The translations under genes were made by a program, and so were the position numbers. 64,000 nt of DNA from NCBI RefSeq assembly GCF_023555415.1, contig NZ_JAKRYL010000017.1, positions 31,154 to 95,153 on the forward strand, given 5' to 3'. Positions within the stretch are counted from its first letter, which is position 1; every line of letters begins with the position of its first letter. The stretch comes from Halalkalibacter alkaliphilus. GTDB lineage: Bacteria > Bacillota > Bacilli > Bacillales > Bacillaceae_D. Under the pieces are notes generated by a model. The model was not told the origin of the DNA. It searched no databases and saw only the letters and a program-made list of their open reading frames with translations. Shown piece after piece: positions 53,471 through 63,058 of the stretch.

Positions 53471-53824
53471 ACAACACCACCTCTCTCGGATTATCATATT
53501 ATTCTAACTATTTTTAACTTAATAATAGTGTATTATCTTTATAAGAGAACAACAAATATCTTTTCCCTCTATGCGCAAGAAATAATTATTTCTTTGTCTT
53601 TTTTGGTTATTTTATTTTTATTTATTCCCTGCTTTCTTTCTTGTGTTTAATCAAATGTTTACTGGTATTCCAGTGTAATTTGAAATAGTTATTTGAATAA
53701 TAAGTATAATACAAAAATGTTTTCAGATTATTCAGTGACTATGATATCATTACAATATATACAATGTGCAAAAAATATAAAACCTTCCCTCTATACGAAG
53801 GAATATTGAAACGAGGTGTTAATT
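53471..53824. promoter_or_regulatory. divergent control region iclR / TRAP-Rieske operon
   Basis: 354 bp, very AT-rich, no gene seen. It should hold both promoters. The clearest element is the perfect 18-bp palindrome AAGAAATAATTATTTCTT at 53577-53594, a candidate operator. I could not fix the -35/-10 pairs with confidence. Confidence 0.55.
53577..53594. promoter_or_regulatory. perfect palindrome, candidate IclR operator
   Basis: AAGAAATAATTATTTCTT is a perfect 18-bp palindrome roughly a third of the way from the transporter start. IclR proteins commonly bind AT-rich palindromes of this length; AT bias makes a chance palindrome possible. Confidence 0.4.
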
Positions 53825-54601
53825 TTGGCAGAAAAAAGAGATAATACTTTATCTTCAGTAAAAAACGCATTACGAGTTTTAAAAAGTTTCTCTATAGAAG
53901 ACCCAGAGAAAAAAATTACTGATTTAGCTAATTCATTGAACCTAGGTACAAGTACTGTTAGTAGGTTGATGACCACTCTAGCAAGTGAAGGCTTTGTTTA
54001 TAAGAAAAATCAAAAATATCGATTAGGTTGGCCTCTACTATCTTTAAGCGGGGTAGTTACTTCTGATATAGAGATTCACAGTGAAGCTACACCAGTATTA
54101 CACTCATTATTGAGTAAAACAGGTGAGACTTCTCACTTGAATATTCTTGAGAATATGGAAGTAATTTGTATTCATAAAGTTGAGAGCAACCACACTGTTC
54201 GCACCTTTACTCATATTGGTAGTAGAAATCCTCTTCATTGCACTAGCTCCGGAAAAGTCCTACTTGCATTTAATGAAGAGAAGATGTTTGATAAAGTAAT
54301 AGAAGGTGGCCTTGTATCTTACACTCATAACACAATTTCAGATCCCAATAAACTTAAGGATGCATTAGTAGAAATACGAGAACATGGCTATGCGATTAGT
54401 AGAGAGGAACTTTACCAAGGTGTAACAGCAATCGCAGCTCCCATTAGGGACTATACCGGGGAAGTAGTTGCAGCAATCAATACAATTGGGCCTATTCAAA
54501 GAATTAATTCTCATAGTATACCGAATCATATTAAGAGGGTTTGTGATGCAGCTAAAGATATTTCTGAACGTCTTGGTTATTTTGAAGGCTTTAAATACTA
54601 A
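53825..54601 (+). CDS. IclR-family transcriptional regulator
   Basis: 258 residues. Winged helix at the N-terminus (VKNALRVLKSF, ITDLANSLNLGTSTVSRLM), then the IclR effector domain (SHLNILENMEVICIHKVE, HCTSSGKVLLAF, AIAAPIRDYTGEVVAAIN). The TTG start at 53825 has GAGGTG 6 nt upstream; a GTG 9 nt earlier overlaps that RBS. Divergent from the TRAP/Rieske operon, which it presumably controls in response to an aromatic acid. Confidence 0.93.
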   Translation: MAEKRDNTLSSVKNALRVLKSFSIEDPEKKITDLANSLNLGTSTVSRLMTTLASEGFVYKKNQKYRLGWPLLSLSGVVTSDIEIHSEATPVLHSLLSKTGETSHLNILENMEVICIHKVESNHTVRTFTHIGSRNPLHCTSSGKVLLAFNEEKMFDKVIEGGLVSYTHNTISDPNKLKDALVEIREHGYAISREELYQGVTAIAAPIRDYTGEVVAAINTIGPIQRINSHSIPNHIKRVCDAAKDISERLGYFEGFKY

Positions 54602-54756
54602 TGCTCTTAAAACAGTATAATTTTTTCACTAAACACAGCAAAAATGAAAACGTCAACATTTTTAGTTTTGAACACTTAATATTTTTCAGGGTTTTCTAAC
54701 AAATTCTATCTATTAGTTTTTGAACGCTCTTTGCGGATTGTTCAAAAACATTAAAG

Positions 54757-54787
54757 AAAAGGCCTCTCTAATAGTAAGAGGCCTTTT
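54757..54787 (-). terminator. terminator of pyc
   Basis: An 11-bp stem AAAAGGCCTCT/AGAGGCCTTTT with a 9-nt loop lies 46 bp past the pyc stop, with T-rich sequence on the minus strand. Confidence 0.88.
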
Positions 54788-54833
54788 AGATAGTAAAACG
54801 ATAACATTTTCTACAAAAGAGTACTTGAGTATT

Positions 54834-57800
54834 CTACTCCAACTCCAACAGCAAATCTCCTGTCTGTATCGCTTCCCCATTACTCACATGCACTTCTTTC
54901 ACGACACCGTCAAATGGAGCTTGCACTGTGGTTTCCATCTTCATTGCTTCTGTAATCATAAGGTGATCACCTTTTTTCACCTGATCTCCTTTAACAACTA
55001 ATGCTTTTAAAACCGTACCAGGCATCGAAGCGCCAATATGACTTTGGTTTCCTTTGTCAGCCTTTACTTTGGCTGTGACGATGGATTTTACATTTTGATC
55101 TTTAATTACCACTTCACGAGGTTGACCATTTAGTTCAAAATAGACTATCCGATTGCCATCGCTTTGCGGTTTAGAAATCGAAACGAGTTTGACAATTAAT
55201 GTTTTTCCTTTTTCAATTTCTACCTCAATTTCTTCGCCTAATCTTAGTCCATAAAAGAAAGTAGGCGTATCTAGCACCGATACATCTCCAAATTGCTTAC
55301 GGAATTGTTCAAATTCTAAAAACACCTTCGGATAAAGGGTATATGAAAGCAAATCATGACTTGTTACTTGTCTTTCTAATTTATGAAAGAGTGTTTCCTT
55401 CATTTCTTGGAAATCAACTGATTCCATCGTTTCCCCTGGTCGTCCTTCAAGGGGTTGTTTTCCTTTTAAAATGATGGTTTGCAGCTCTTTCGGGAACCCT
55501 TGATATGGTTTGCCGAGCTGCCCTTGAAAAAAATCAACAACTGAATCCGGAAAATCTAATTGCTGTCCTCGCTCAAAAATATCTTTTTCTGTCAGGTCAT
55601 TTTGTACCATGTACAGTGCCATATCACCAACGACTTTTGATGACGGTGTTACCTTTACAACATCACCGAACATATCGTTAACAGATCGATACATCTTCTT
55701 TACTTCATTCCAGCGATCTGTTAAGCCAACTGCTTTCGCCTGTTGCTTGAGGTTGCTATATTGTCCACCAGGCATTTCATGTTCGTATACTTCTGTATGC
55801 GGAGCATTCATGCCACTTTCAAATCCAGCATAATACTTACGAGTTGCATCCCAGAAATCAGCTAATTGTTCAAATGCTTGGATATCGACATTGGGTTGTC
55901 GCTTAGACCCGCTCAACGCATAATACAAACTGTTTGCACTCGGCTGAGACGTTAACCCTGCCATTGAACTAACTGCGACATCAACAATATCTACTCCTGC
56001 TTCAATTGCTCGTGCATATGTGAATAAACCGTTTCCACTAGTATCATGTGTATGCAAATGAATTGGGATCGTAATGCTGTCCTTTAACTCGGTAATTAAC
56101 TGATAAGCCGCCTCAGGTTTTAACAAACCTGCCATATCTTTAATTCCTAGTATGTGAGCGCCTGCCTGCTCTAATTCTTTAGCTAATGATTTGTAATAGG
56201 TTAAATCGTATTTCGTGCGGCTTGAATCCAAAATATCACCTGTATAGCACATTGATGCTTCAGCAACTTTTCCATTATCACGAACAGAATCAATTGCCAG
56301 CCTCATTCCTTCTACCCAGTTTAAGCTGTCGAAAATTCGAAAGACATCAATCCCTGCTTCAGCAGACTTCTTAACAAATTGTTCAATAACATTATCCGGA
56401 TAGTTCGTATATCCGACCGCGTTAGATGCACGTAGTAACATTTGAAATAAGACATTCGGTGATTGCTTGCGTAATGTCAACAAACGCTCCCATGGATCCT
56501 CATGTAGAAAACGCATCGTTACATCGTACGTTGCTCCACCCCACATTTCCATTGAAAAAAGATTAGGAAGTAGTCTAGCTGTCGGTTCTGCAATTTTCTT
56601 TAAGTCATGTGTCCGAATTCTAGTTGCAAGCAAGGATTGGTGGGCATCTCTGAATGTTGTATCAGTTAATAACACCTCATTTTGTTCCTTTACCCACTTC
56701 GCTAGTCCTTCTGGTCCATGCTGATCCAGAATTTGTTTCGTTCCATTTGGAATCGAATCTATATACTTTACTTTAGGAACAGGAGGTTTTTCAAAAATTG
56801 GTTTTTTGATCTGTTCCAACCCAGGGTACCCATTAACTATGGTTTCACCAATAAACGAAAGCATCTTCGTTCCTCGGTCTTTCCGCTTTGGAAATACAAA
56901 CAACTCTGGAGATTGATCAATAAACGATGTATTGTATTCTCCCGATAAAAACTTCGGATGTTGAACGACGTTTTCTAAAAAAGCAATATTCGTTTTAATC
57001 CCACGAATTCGAAACTCACGTAAATTACGTAACATTTTCGATGCAGCTCCGTCAAATGTAAGCGCCCATGTCGATACTTTTACAAGTAATGAATCATAAT
57101 AAGGTGTGATAACTGACCCTTGAAATCCATTTCCGGCATCCAATCTAACTCCAAATCCACCACCGGAACGATACGCATTAATTCGTCCAGTATCCGGCAA
57201 GAAACCGTTACTTGGATCTTCTGTCGTTACTCGAGATTGAATTGCAAATCCATTACAAACAATGTTTTCTTGACTTGGAATTCCTAGTTTAGGTCCATGT
57301 AACTGTTCTCCGTCAGCAATCATGATTTGTGATTGAACAATGTCAATCCCCGTCACCATTTCGGTAATCGTATGCTCTACTTGGACACGCGGATTCACTT
57401 CAATGAAGTAGAATTTCCCGTCATCTGTAGCTAAGAATTCAACTGTACCTGCATTAACATACTTTATGTTTTCAGCCAACTGTACAGCAGCATCACAAAT
57501 CTGTTGACGAACGTCTTCACTTAAAGAAACACTCGGAGCTATCTCAACGACTTTTTGATGGCGTCGTTGAACAGAACAATCTCGTTCATATAAATGAATA
57601 ATATTTCCATGTTTATCAGCCAATATTTGCACTTCGATATGCTTCGGATTCTCAATAAATTTCTCAACATACACTTCATCATTACCAAATGCAGATTTGG
57701 CTTCAGATTTGGCACGATCATAAGATTCACGCAGTTCACTAGCAGAGCGAACGATACGCATCCCTCGTCCACCACCACCAAGTGAAGCTTTAATGATAAA

Positions 57801-58268
57801 CGGGAATCCATGCTTTCCTGCAAATGCTTCTACTTCTGCCACATTCTCAACTGGCCCATCACTACCTGGAATAACAGGCAGTCCAGCCTTCAACGCTTGT
57901 TCTCTTGCCTGAACTTTATCGCCAAACATATCTAGGTGTTCCAGTTCTGGTCCAATAAATATAATTCCTTCTTCAAAACACCGCTTCGCGAAATCAATAT
58001 TTTCTGACAAAAATCCATATCCAGGATGGATCGCATCAACCTCGTTCCGTTTTGCTAGTTCAATAATTCCTTCAATATCCAAATACGCTTCAATCGGCTT
58101 TTTCCCTTCACCAACAAGATAAGCCTCATCGGCTTTATAACGGTGAAATGCTCCTGAATCTTCATTCGAATAAATCGCAACTGTTCGGATGTTTAATTCG
58201 GTACACGCACGAAAAATTCGGATAGCAATTTCCCCTCGATTCGCTACTAATATCTTTTTAATGTTCAT
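54834..58268 (-). CDS. pyc: pyruvate carboxylase
   Basis: 1144 residues. Biotin carboxylase at the N-terminus (ILVANRGEIAIRIFRAC, ASLGGGGRGMRIV), then the carboxyltransferase TIM barrel (LLTDTTFRDAHQSLLATR), the allosteric region, and the C-terminal biotinyl domain with EAMKMETT. Length is typical of Firmicutes PycA. Converts pyruvate plus bicarbonate and ATP to oxaloacetate; it would use pyruvate released by the adjacent meta-cleavage pathway, though the gene is a housekeeping one. Confidence 0.97.
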   Translation of the reverse strand: MNIKKILVANRGEIAIRIFRACTELNIRTVAIYSNEDSGAFHRYKADEAYLVGEGKKPIEAYLDIEGIIELAKRNEVDAIHPGYGFLSENIDFAKRCFEEGIIFIGPELEHLDMFGDKVQAREQALKAGLPVIPGSDGPVENVAEVEAFAGKHGFPFIIKASLGGGGRGMRIVRSASELRESYDRAKSEAKSAFGNDEVYVEKFIENPKHIEVQILADKHGNIIHLYERDCSVQRRHQKVVEIAPSVSLSEDVRQQICDAAVQLAENIKYVNAGTVEFLATDDGKFYFIEVNPRVQVEHTITEMVTGIDIVQSQIMIADGEQLHGPKLGIPSQENIVCNGFAIQSRVTTEDPSNGFLPDTGRINAYRSGGGFGVRLDAGNGFQGSVITPYYDSLLVKVSTWALTFDGAASKMLRNLREFRIRGIKTNIAFLENVVQHPKFLSGEYNTSFIDQSPELFVFPKRKDRGTKMLSFIGETIVNGYPGLEQIKKPIFEKPPVPKVKYIDSIPNGTKQILDQHGPEGLAKWVKEQNEVLLTDTTFRDAHQSLLATRIRTHDLKKIAEPTARLLPNLFSMEMWGGATYDVTMRFLHEDPWERLLTLRKQSPNVLFQMLLRASNAVGYTNYPDNVIEQFVKKSAEAGIDVFRIFDSLNWVEGMRLAIDSVRDNGKVAEASMCYTGDILDSSRTKYDLTYYKSLAKELEQAGAHILGIKDMAGLLKPEAAYQLITELKDSITIPIHLHTHDTSGNGLFTYARAIEAGVDIVDVAVSSMAGLTSQPSANSLYYALSGSKRQPNVDIQAFEQLADFWDATRKYYAGFESGMNAPHTEVYEHEMPGGQYSNLKQQAKAVGLTDRWNEVKKMYRSVNDMFGDVVKVTPSSKVVGDMALYMVQNDLTEKDIFERGQQLDFPDSVVDFFQGQLGKPYQGFPKELQTIILKGKQPLEGRPGETMESVDFQEMKETLFHKLERQVTSHDLLSYTLYPKVFLEFEQFRKQFGDVSVLDTPTFFYGLRLGEEIEVEIEKGKTLIVKLVSISKPQSDGNRIVYFELNGQPREVVIKDQNVKSIVTAKVKADKGNQSHIGASMPGTVLKALVVKGDQVKKGDHLMITEAMKMETTVQAPFDGVVKEVHVSNGEAIQTGDLLLELE

Positions 58269-58471
58269 AAATGTTCCTCTTCTCTTTATTGTTCTTCGTT
58301 CAAGATTATTAAAAAAACCTCAATAAATCGTTCAAGAGGCACAAGATTATCAAATGAAAGTAATACCTTTCTTTACATAAGTACAAAATATTCCTGTAAT
58401 CAGACTAAGTAGTTTGTTTTAAGAACGCCTCTACCTTAAATATCAAAACTAGTTTGGCTAATACATGAAAA

Positions 58472-58493
58472 GACATTCTAACAACTAGAATGC
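58472..58493 (-). terminator. terminator of the meta-cleavage operon
   Basis: A hairpin GGCATTCTA/TAGAATGTC (one mismatch) followed by TTTTC on the minus strand, 24 bp past the extradiol dioxygenase stop. Confidence 0.65.
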
Positions 58494-58516
58494 CTTCTCA
58501 AAAATACGACGCTTTG

Positions 58517-59341
58517 CTACTTACTCCCTTGTAATGTCTTCTCAGGTTCAAATGTCATAATCGCATTTCCACTTCCAGATGACTGGGCATAAGTATGGAA
58601 TGATGGTTTATAGCTATCTTCTAATGTTCCAAGCAGCATAGCTAAATGACGTCCTCCACCTTCTACACCAGCAACATTTGCGTATTGAGGAAGCATTTCC
58701 TTAGCTAAATCCCAGTTTCGATTCATTATATAATCGATGAACTGTTTATCTAAAGCCTGCTCTGAAACAGTTGGCATATGATGACGGCCTCGTACTAAAT
58801 TATGAGCAAGCGCACCACTATAAACAAATACGTATTTCTTATCGCTATTGTTTAACACTTCCCCAATCGCTTGCCCCCATTTATACGTTTCTTCCAAACC
58901 AGCTGCCATTGTAATAGACAAGTTGACGACAGGAATATCTGCATTTGGAACAAGGTAACGTAAAGGTACAACCGTTCCATAATCCCATACATACGTTGGA
59001 TCATTCACCGCGATAACAGGAAGACGTGCATGTTTTCCTGCTAAAACAAGCTCTTCTCCTAGTGCTTGGTCTCCAGGATAATCATAGGCAACATCCGAAA
59101 TAATATCCGGACATTCAAATGCAGTTAAAATTCCTTTATGTCTTGGCGACACATCTACGTAATGATGGAACGTTGATTGCCAGTGACAAGAGATCAGAAT
59201 AACAGCATCTGGTTTGATCTCTTCGATTTGCTTAGAGATTTCATCCATCTTTGCCACGATATCTTGTTGAAAGTCAGGAACATTTTCACGATGGCATATA
59301 CTAGGAACGTGAGCAGCCAAAATACCTAATTCAATCGTCAT
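58517..59341 (-). CDS. LigB-type (class III) extradiol ring-cleavage dioxygenase
   Basis: 274 residues. HVPSICHRE near the N-terminus and SCHWQS carry iron-ligand His residues; SGALAHNL has the catalytic His, and EGGGRHLAML is the conserved C-terminal block of LigB-like enzymes. AGGGGG precedes the ATG. Last gene of the meta-cleavage operon. It should open a catecholic ring next to a hydroxyl group; protocatechuate (2,3-cleavage, as in Paenibacillus), catechol or an aminophenol are possible substrates. Confidence 0.9.
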   Translation of the reverse strand: MTIELGILAAHVPSICHRENVPDFQQDIVAKMDEISKQIEEIKPDAVILISCHWQSTFHHYVDVSPRHKGILTAFECPDIISDVAYDYPGDQALGEELVLAGKHARLPVIAVNDPTYVWDYGTVVPLRYLVPNADIPVVNLSITMAAGLEETYKWGQAIGEVLNNSDKKYVFVYSGALAHNLVRGRHHMPTVSEQALDKQFIDYIMNRNWDLAKEMLPQYANVAGVEGGGRHLAMLLGTLEDSYKPSFHTYAQSSGSGNAIMTFEPEKTLQGSK

Positions 59342-59406
59342 TTCTCATTCCCCCTAAAAAAATTAATCCTCCCCAAAATGAACAAAAACCTTGTATCAAT
59401 TCAACT

Positions 59407-59604
59407 CTACTTAGAAGCGTTACGTTTCTCTACTGACTCACCAGCAATTCCCCAATGAGATTTTGGTACTTCTGTAACCAGAACTCGAACACTCTCTTTT
59501 GGAACCTCTAATGTTGAGGAAATCGTCTCAGTAATATCAGCAATGACCTTCTCAATTTTCTCCTTCGGTCGGCCTTCCATCATGTTAACGTTTACAATTG
59601 GCAT
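59407..59604 (-). CDS. 4-oxalocrotonate tautomerase family protein
   Basis: 65 residues after the RBS GGAGG. The start MPIVNVNMMEGR leaves the catalytic Pro1 after Met removal; SVRVLVTEVPKSHWGIAGES is the family's C-terminal motif with the second Arg. Longer readings upstream only translate the adjacent repeats. It converts 2-hydroxymuconate to 2-oxo-3-hexenedioate in the meta pathway, matching its place after the decarboxylase gene. Confidence 0.92.
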   Translation of the reverse strand: MPIVNVNMMEGRPKEKIEKVIADITETISSTLEVPKESVRVLVTEVPKSHWGIAGESVEKRNASK

Positions 59605-59704
59605 GATACTTTCCCTCCTTTTTATTGTTATCGAGACGCTATTGTTACATCTTGAAATCCTATCCAAATTTATGTGTGCTTTCTTTTTATGTGAGTTTAC
59701 GAGT

Positions 59705-60290
59705 AATAGAAAAAGGGAAGTTCGCCCTTTTACCCTCAATCGTGCGAACATGGTTGCGATGGCTTTACTCGCTGCGCGCTTTTTGAGAAGATCACTCAAA
59801 AAAGCATAAAACATTACGGCGGCTTCGCTCTTTGCTGAGAGTAATACAAAAGGGAAAACCTGCCCTTTTACCCTCAATAGTGCGAACATGGTTGCGATGG
59901 CTCCACTCGCCGTGCGCTTTTTGAGAAGATCACTCAAAAAAGCTTAAAACATTACGGCGGCTTCGCTCTTTGCTGAGAGTAATACAAAAGGGAAAACCTG
60001 CCCTTTTACCCTCAATCGTGCGAACATGGTTGCGATGGCTTTACTCGCTGCGCGCTTTTTGAGAAGATCACTCAAAAAAGCTTAAAACATTACGGCGGCT
60101 TCGCTCTTTGCTGAGAGTAATACAAAAGGGAAAACCTGCCCTTTTACCCTCAATCGTGCGAACATGGTGCGATGGCTCCGCTCGCTGCGCGCCTTTATGA
60201 GAAGACCGCTCATAAAGGCTTTAAAACATTGCAGCGGCTTCGCTCATCGCTTCGAGTAAAAGAAAAAGGGAAGTTCGCCCTTTTTCTTTT
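59705..60290. repeat. four tandem 138-bp units of a dispersed repeat
   Basis: Marker GCCCTTTTACCCTC starts at 59724, 59862, 60000 and 60138: exact 138-bp period. Each unit has a hairpin AAAAGGG...CCCTTT, CGTGCGAACATGG, GCTCGCTGCGCGC-type and GGCGGCTTCGCTC stretches, and a second hairpin with arms CTTTTTGAG/CTCAAAAAAG. The fourth unit differs most: its second hairpin reads CTTTATGAG/CTCATAAAG, both arms changed together, and it resembles the single copy at 18013-18140. 138 is a multiple of three, so an accidental frame stays open. The array separates the tautomerase and decarboxylase genes. Confidence 0.93.
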
Positions 60291-61077
60291 ACTCTCCAAC
60301 CGAGAAGCTTACTTCTCCTAGACCGTCTAGTTTGCCTGTGACAAAGTCACCGTATGATAGGTGATGAGCTCCTGTGATTCCACCTGTTAGAATAACTTGA
60401 CCTGCTTTTAGCTTTTCTCCTTTACGGTGAAGCATGTTCGCAAGCATTGCTACGGAGTTTGCAGGGTGACCTAATACAGCTGCACCAGCACCTAGGTCTT
60501 TGATTTCACCGTTGATAGATAGAACCGTTCCAATTAGTTCTAGATCCAGCTCTTCCGGTTTACGCACTTTGCTTCCAAACACGACTTGAGAAGTTGATGC
60601 GTTATCAGCAACCACATCTGGTAATGTAAAGTTAAAGTTTTCATAGCGGCTGTCAATGATTTCGAGTGCTGGGCAAACATAGTCTGTCGCAGCCAAAACT
60701 TGAGCACCCGATACACCGGGACCTTCAATATCTTTTCCTAGGATAAAAGCTACTTCCGCTTCTACTTTTGGATGAATAAAATCGGCTAATGAAATTTTCC
60801 CGCCATCTTGGACAATCATATTATCAAAAACATATCCGTAAATTGGTTCCTCTACATTCATTTGTTTCATTTTTGCGCGACTTGTTAAGCCCATTTTTGG
60901 ACCAACGATGTTATGACCTTGTTCAAGCTTCATTTTCACCAGTTCTTCTTGAATATCATATGCTTCTTCTACCGTTAAGTTAGGAACTTTATCTGAAGTT
61001 ATACGAACAACTTCTTTTCTTTGTAATTCAGCATCTAGTAAAAACTTTGCAATCTCTTTATTCGACATGTTACTCAT
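60289..61077 (-). CDS. 4-oxalocrotonate decarboxylase (DmpH-like; hydratase family)
   Basis: 262 residues of the 2-keto-4-pentenoate hydratase/oxalocrotonate decarboxylase family. Motifs: GPKMGLTSRAKMKQM, PKVEAEVAFIL (metal-binding Glu pair), EIIDSRYENF, NASTSQVVFG, GHPANSVAMLAN, ILTGGITGAHHL. GGGGGG precedes the ATG by 5 nt. Distinguished from its paralogue at 63059-63838 only by position: next to aldolase and tautomerase, as dmpH is. It decarboxylates 2-oxo-3-hexenedioate to 2-oxopent-4-enoate. Confidence 0.85.
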   Translation of the reverse strand: MSNMSNKEIAKFLLDAELQRKEVVRITSDKVPNLTVEEAYDIQEELVKMKLEQGHNIVGPKMGLTSRAKMKQMNVEEPIYGYVFDNMIVQDGGKISLADFIHPKVEAEVAFILGKDIEGPGVSGAQVLAATDYVCPALEIIDSRYENFNFTLPDVVADNASTSQVVFGSKVRKPEELDLELIGTVLSINGEIKDLGAGAAVLGHPANSVAMLANMLHRKGEKLKAGQVILTGGITGAHHLSYGDFVTGKLDGLGEVSFSVGE

Positions 61078-61089
61078 AATATCCCCCCA

Positions 61090-62115
61090 CTACACTTTCA
61101 AACTATTTTGTTTGTTTGCAATTTCAGCTGCTACATCGATAATCATGTCTTCTTGTCCGCCGACTACTTTTCTCTTTCCTAATTCAATTAAAATATCACG
61201 AGAGTCAACATTAAATTGTTTCGCTGCTCTTTGGGAATGAAGCAAAAAGCTTGAGTACACCCCAGCGTAGCCCATGACAAGACTATCTCTCGTAATCTCT
61301 TGTGGTTGAGTTAAAATTGGAGCAACAATGTTTTCAGCCAAATCCATCATTTTATATAAATCTACTCCACTATTTAATCCCATTCTCTCAAGTACAGCGA
61401 CTAATACTTCTGTTTGTGTATTACCAGCACCTGCTCCTAAGCAACGTACACTACCATCAATTCTTGTTGCTCCTTCTTCAATCGCAGCTAATGTATTCGC
61501 CATCGCAAGAGACAAATTGTTATGTGCATGGAATCCTATGTTAACTGTTAGACTTTGACGAAGCGCTCGGATTCGCTCACGTACTTCGTTTGGAAGTAAC
61601 GCTCCGGCTGAGTCTACAACGTAAACTGTATCTGCCCCGTAACTTTCCATTAACTTCGCTTGTTCAACAAGCTTGTCGACAGGAGCCATGTGTGACATCA
61701 TCAGGAAACCGACCGTTTCCATTCCTAGCTCTTTTGCTAGATTAATGTGCTGAGGAGATACATCCGCTTCAGTAACATGTGTAGCAATACGTGCCATTTT
61801 AGCACCAAGCTCCGCTGCTTGTTTCAACTCATTCATCGTACCAATTCCTGGAATCAAAAGGACAGCTACTTTCGTTTGATCACAAACAGATACAGCAGCT
61901 TCGATTAATTTCATTTCATCCGTTAACGAACGTCCATATTGTTCGGATGATCCAGCTAAGCCATCACCATGAGCTACTTCAATGTATGGAACACCTGCAT
62001 CATTTAATGCACGAGCCACTTCTGTTACTTGTTCAACTGTATATTGATGACCTATTGCATGACTTCCATCACGCAAGGCAACTTCTGTAAGTAAAATATC
62101 TCGATTATCGCTCAT
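61090..62115 (-). CDS. 4-hydroxy-2-oxovalerate aldolase (DmpG-like)
   Basis: 341 residues, HMGL-like TIM barrel. LTEVALRDGSHAIGHQYTVEQV has the metal-site RDG, GFHAHNNLSLAMAN the HxH metal ligands, and CLGAGAGNTQTE the family loop. ATG 62115 is preferred (AAAGGG 9 nt upstream); an ATG 9 nt earlier abuts that RBS. It cleaves 4-hydroxy-2-oxovalerate to pyruvate and acetaldehyde and channels the latter to the partner dehydrogenase encoded just upstream. Confidence 0.95.
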   Translation of the reverse strand: MSDNRDILLTEVALRDGSHAIGHQYTVEQVTEVARALNDAGVPYIEVAHGDGLAGSSEQYGRSLTDEMKLIEAAVSVCDQTKVAVLLIPGIGTMNELKQAAELGAKMARIATHVTEADVSPQHINLAKELGMETVGFLMMSHMAPVDKLVEQAKLMESYGADTVYVVDSAGALLPNEVRERIRALRQSLTVNIGFHAHNNLSLAMANTLAAIEEGATRIDGSVRCLGAGAGNTQTEVLVAVLERMGLNSGVDLYKMMDLAENIVAPILTQPQEITRDSLVMGYAGVYSSFLLHSQRAAKQFNVDSRDILIELGKRKVVGGQEDMIIDVAAEIANKQNSLKV

Positions 62116-62147
62116 TTTATCCATCCCTTTCTATGGCAAGTTCAATT

Positions 62148-63035
62148 TTAGATGATTGCAGAGTTTAGCTTGTTTTTTGCAAGTTCTTCTGCGACCTTCA
62201 CGGATGCAGCTGTCATAATGTCTAAGTTCCCAGAATAAGAAGGTAAGTAATCACCTGCTCCTTCTACTTCTATGAAAATCGTGACACGGTTTCCATCAAA
62301 AATAGGTTCTGTTCTCAAACGGTATCCAGGTACATACGATTGAACGCTATCAGCCATTTCTTGGATTGACTTCGTAATTGCGGCTTCATCCATTTTCCCA
62401 GGTTCCACAACAGCATAAACAGTGTCTCTCATTAAAATAGGAGGCTCAGCTGGGTTTAGAATAATGATTGCTTTCCCTCGTTTCGCCCCTCCAATTTCTT
62501 CAATTCCACGCTTTGTCGTTTGCGTGAATTCATCAATATTTGCTCTCGTACCAGGGCCCGCACTCTTACTTGAAATCGTCGCAACAATCTCTGCATACTC
62601 AACTGGTGCTACTCGGTTCACGGCATGAACCATCGGAATCGTCGCCTGGCCACCACAAGTAATTAAATTAATATTTGGGACATCTAGGTTTGAATCTAGA
62701 TTTACAGGTGGCACAACAAATGGTCCTCTTGCTGCAGGAGTTAAATCGAGAACTTGTTTGCCTGCTTCTTTTAACAATTTCGCATGACGGACATGGGCTT
62801 TTGCTGATGTCGCATCAAAGAAAATATCTGCTAATTCACTATTCGTCTCCAAAAATTCTTCAAGCCCATTAGTAAACGTTTGATAGCCTCTTTCTTTCGC
62901 ACGTTTTACTCCATCAGAATACGGGTCAATCCCAATAAGTGACGTCAATTCTAGCGTTTTGGATCTCTCAATCTTCAACATTAAATCTGTACCGATATTA
63001 CCTGTTCCTATAATCGCTACTTTAATTTTATCCAT
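62148..63035 (-). CDS. acetaldehyde dehydrogenase, acylating (DmpF-like)
   Basis: 295 residues. The Rossmann motif [12 protein letters not shown] is at the N-terminus, the catalytic Cys (about 127) in [11 protein letters not shown], and [19 protein letters not shown] follows. Converts acetaldehyde plus CoA and NAD to acetyl-CoA. It forms the known bifunctional complex with the aldolase encoded 32 bp downstream. Confidence 0.96.
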   Translation of the reverse strand: MDKIKVAIIGTGNIGTDLMLKIERSKTLELTSLIGIDPYSDGVKRAKERGYQTFTNGLEEFLETNSELADIFFDATSAKAHVRHAKLLKEAGKQVLDLTPAARGPFVVPPVNLDSNLDVPNINLITCGGQATIPMVHAVNRVAPVEYAEIVATISSKSAGPGTRANIDEFTQTTKRGIEEIGGAKRGKAIIILNPAEPPILMRDTVYAVVEPGKMDEAAITKSIQEMADSVQSYVPGYRLRTEPIFDGNRVTIFIEVEGAGDYLPSYSGNLDIMTAASVKVAEELAKNKLNSAII

Positions 63036-63058
63036 GTGAATCTCCTTCCGAACAGTTT

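Noticed and set aside
59605..59937. Long N-terminal extension of the tautomerase frame
   Set aside because: It only translates the 138-bp intergenic repeats, whose period is a multiple of three; a strong RBS and the catalytic Pro1 fix the start at 59604.
59705..60290. CRISPR array
   Set aside because: Units are contiguous 138-bp copies without unique spacers, and no cas gene is near.
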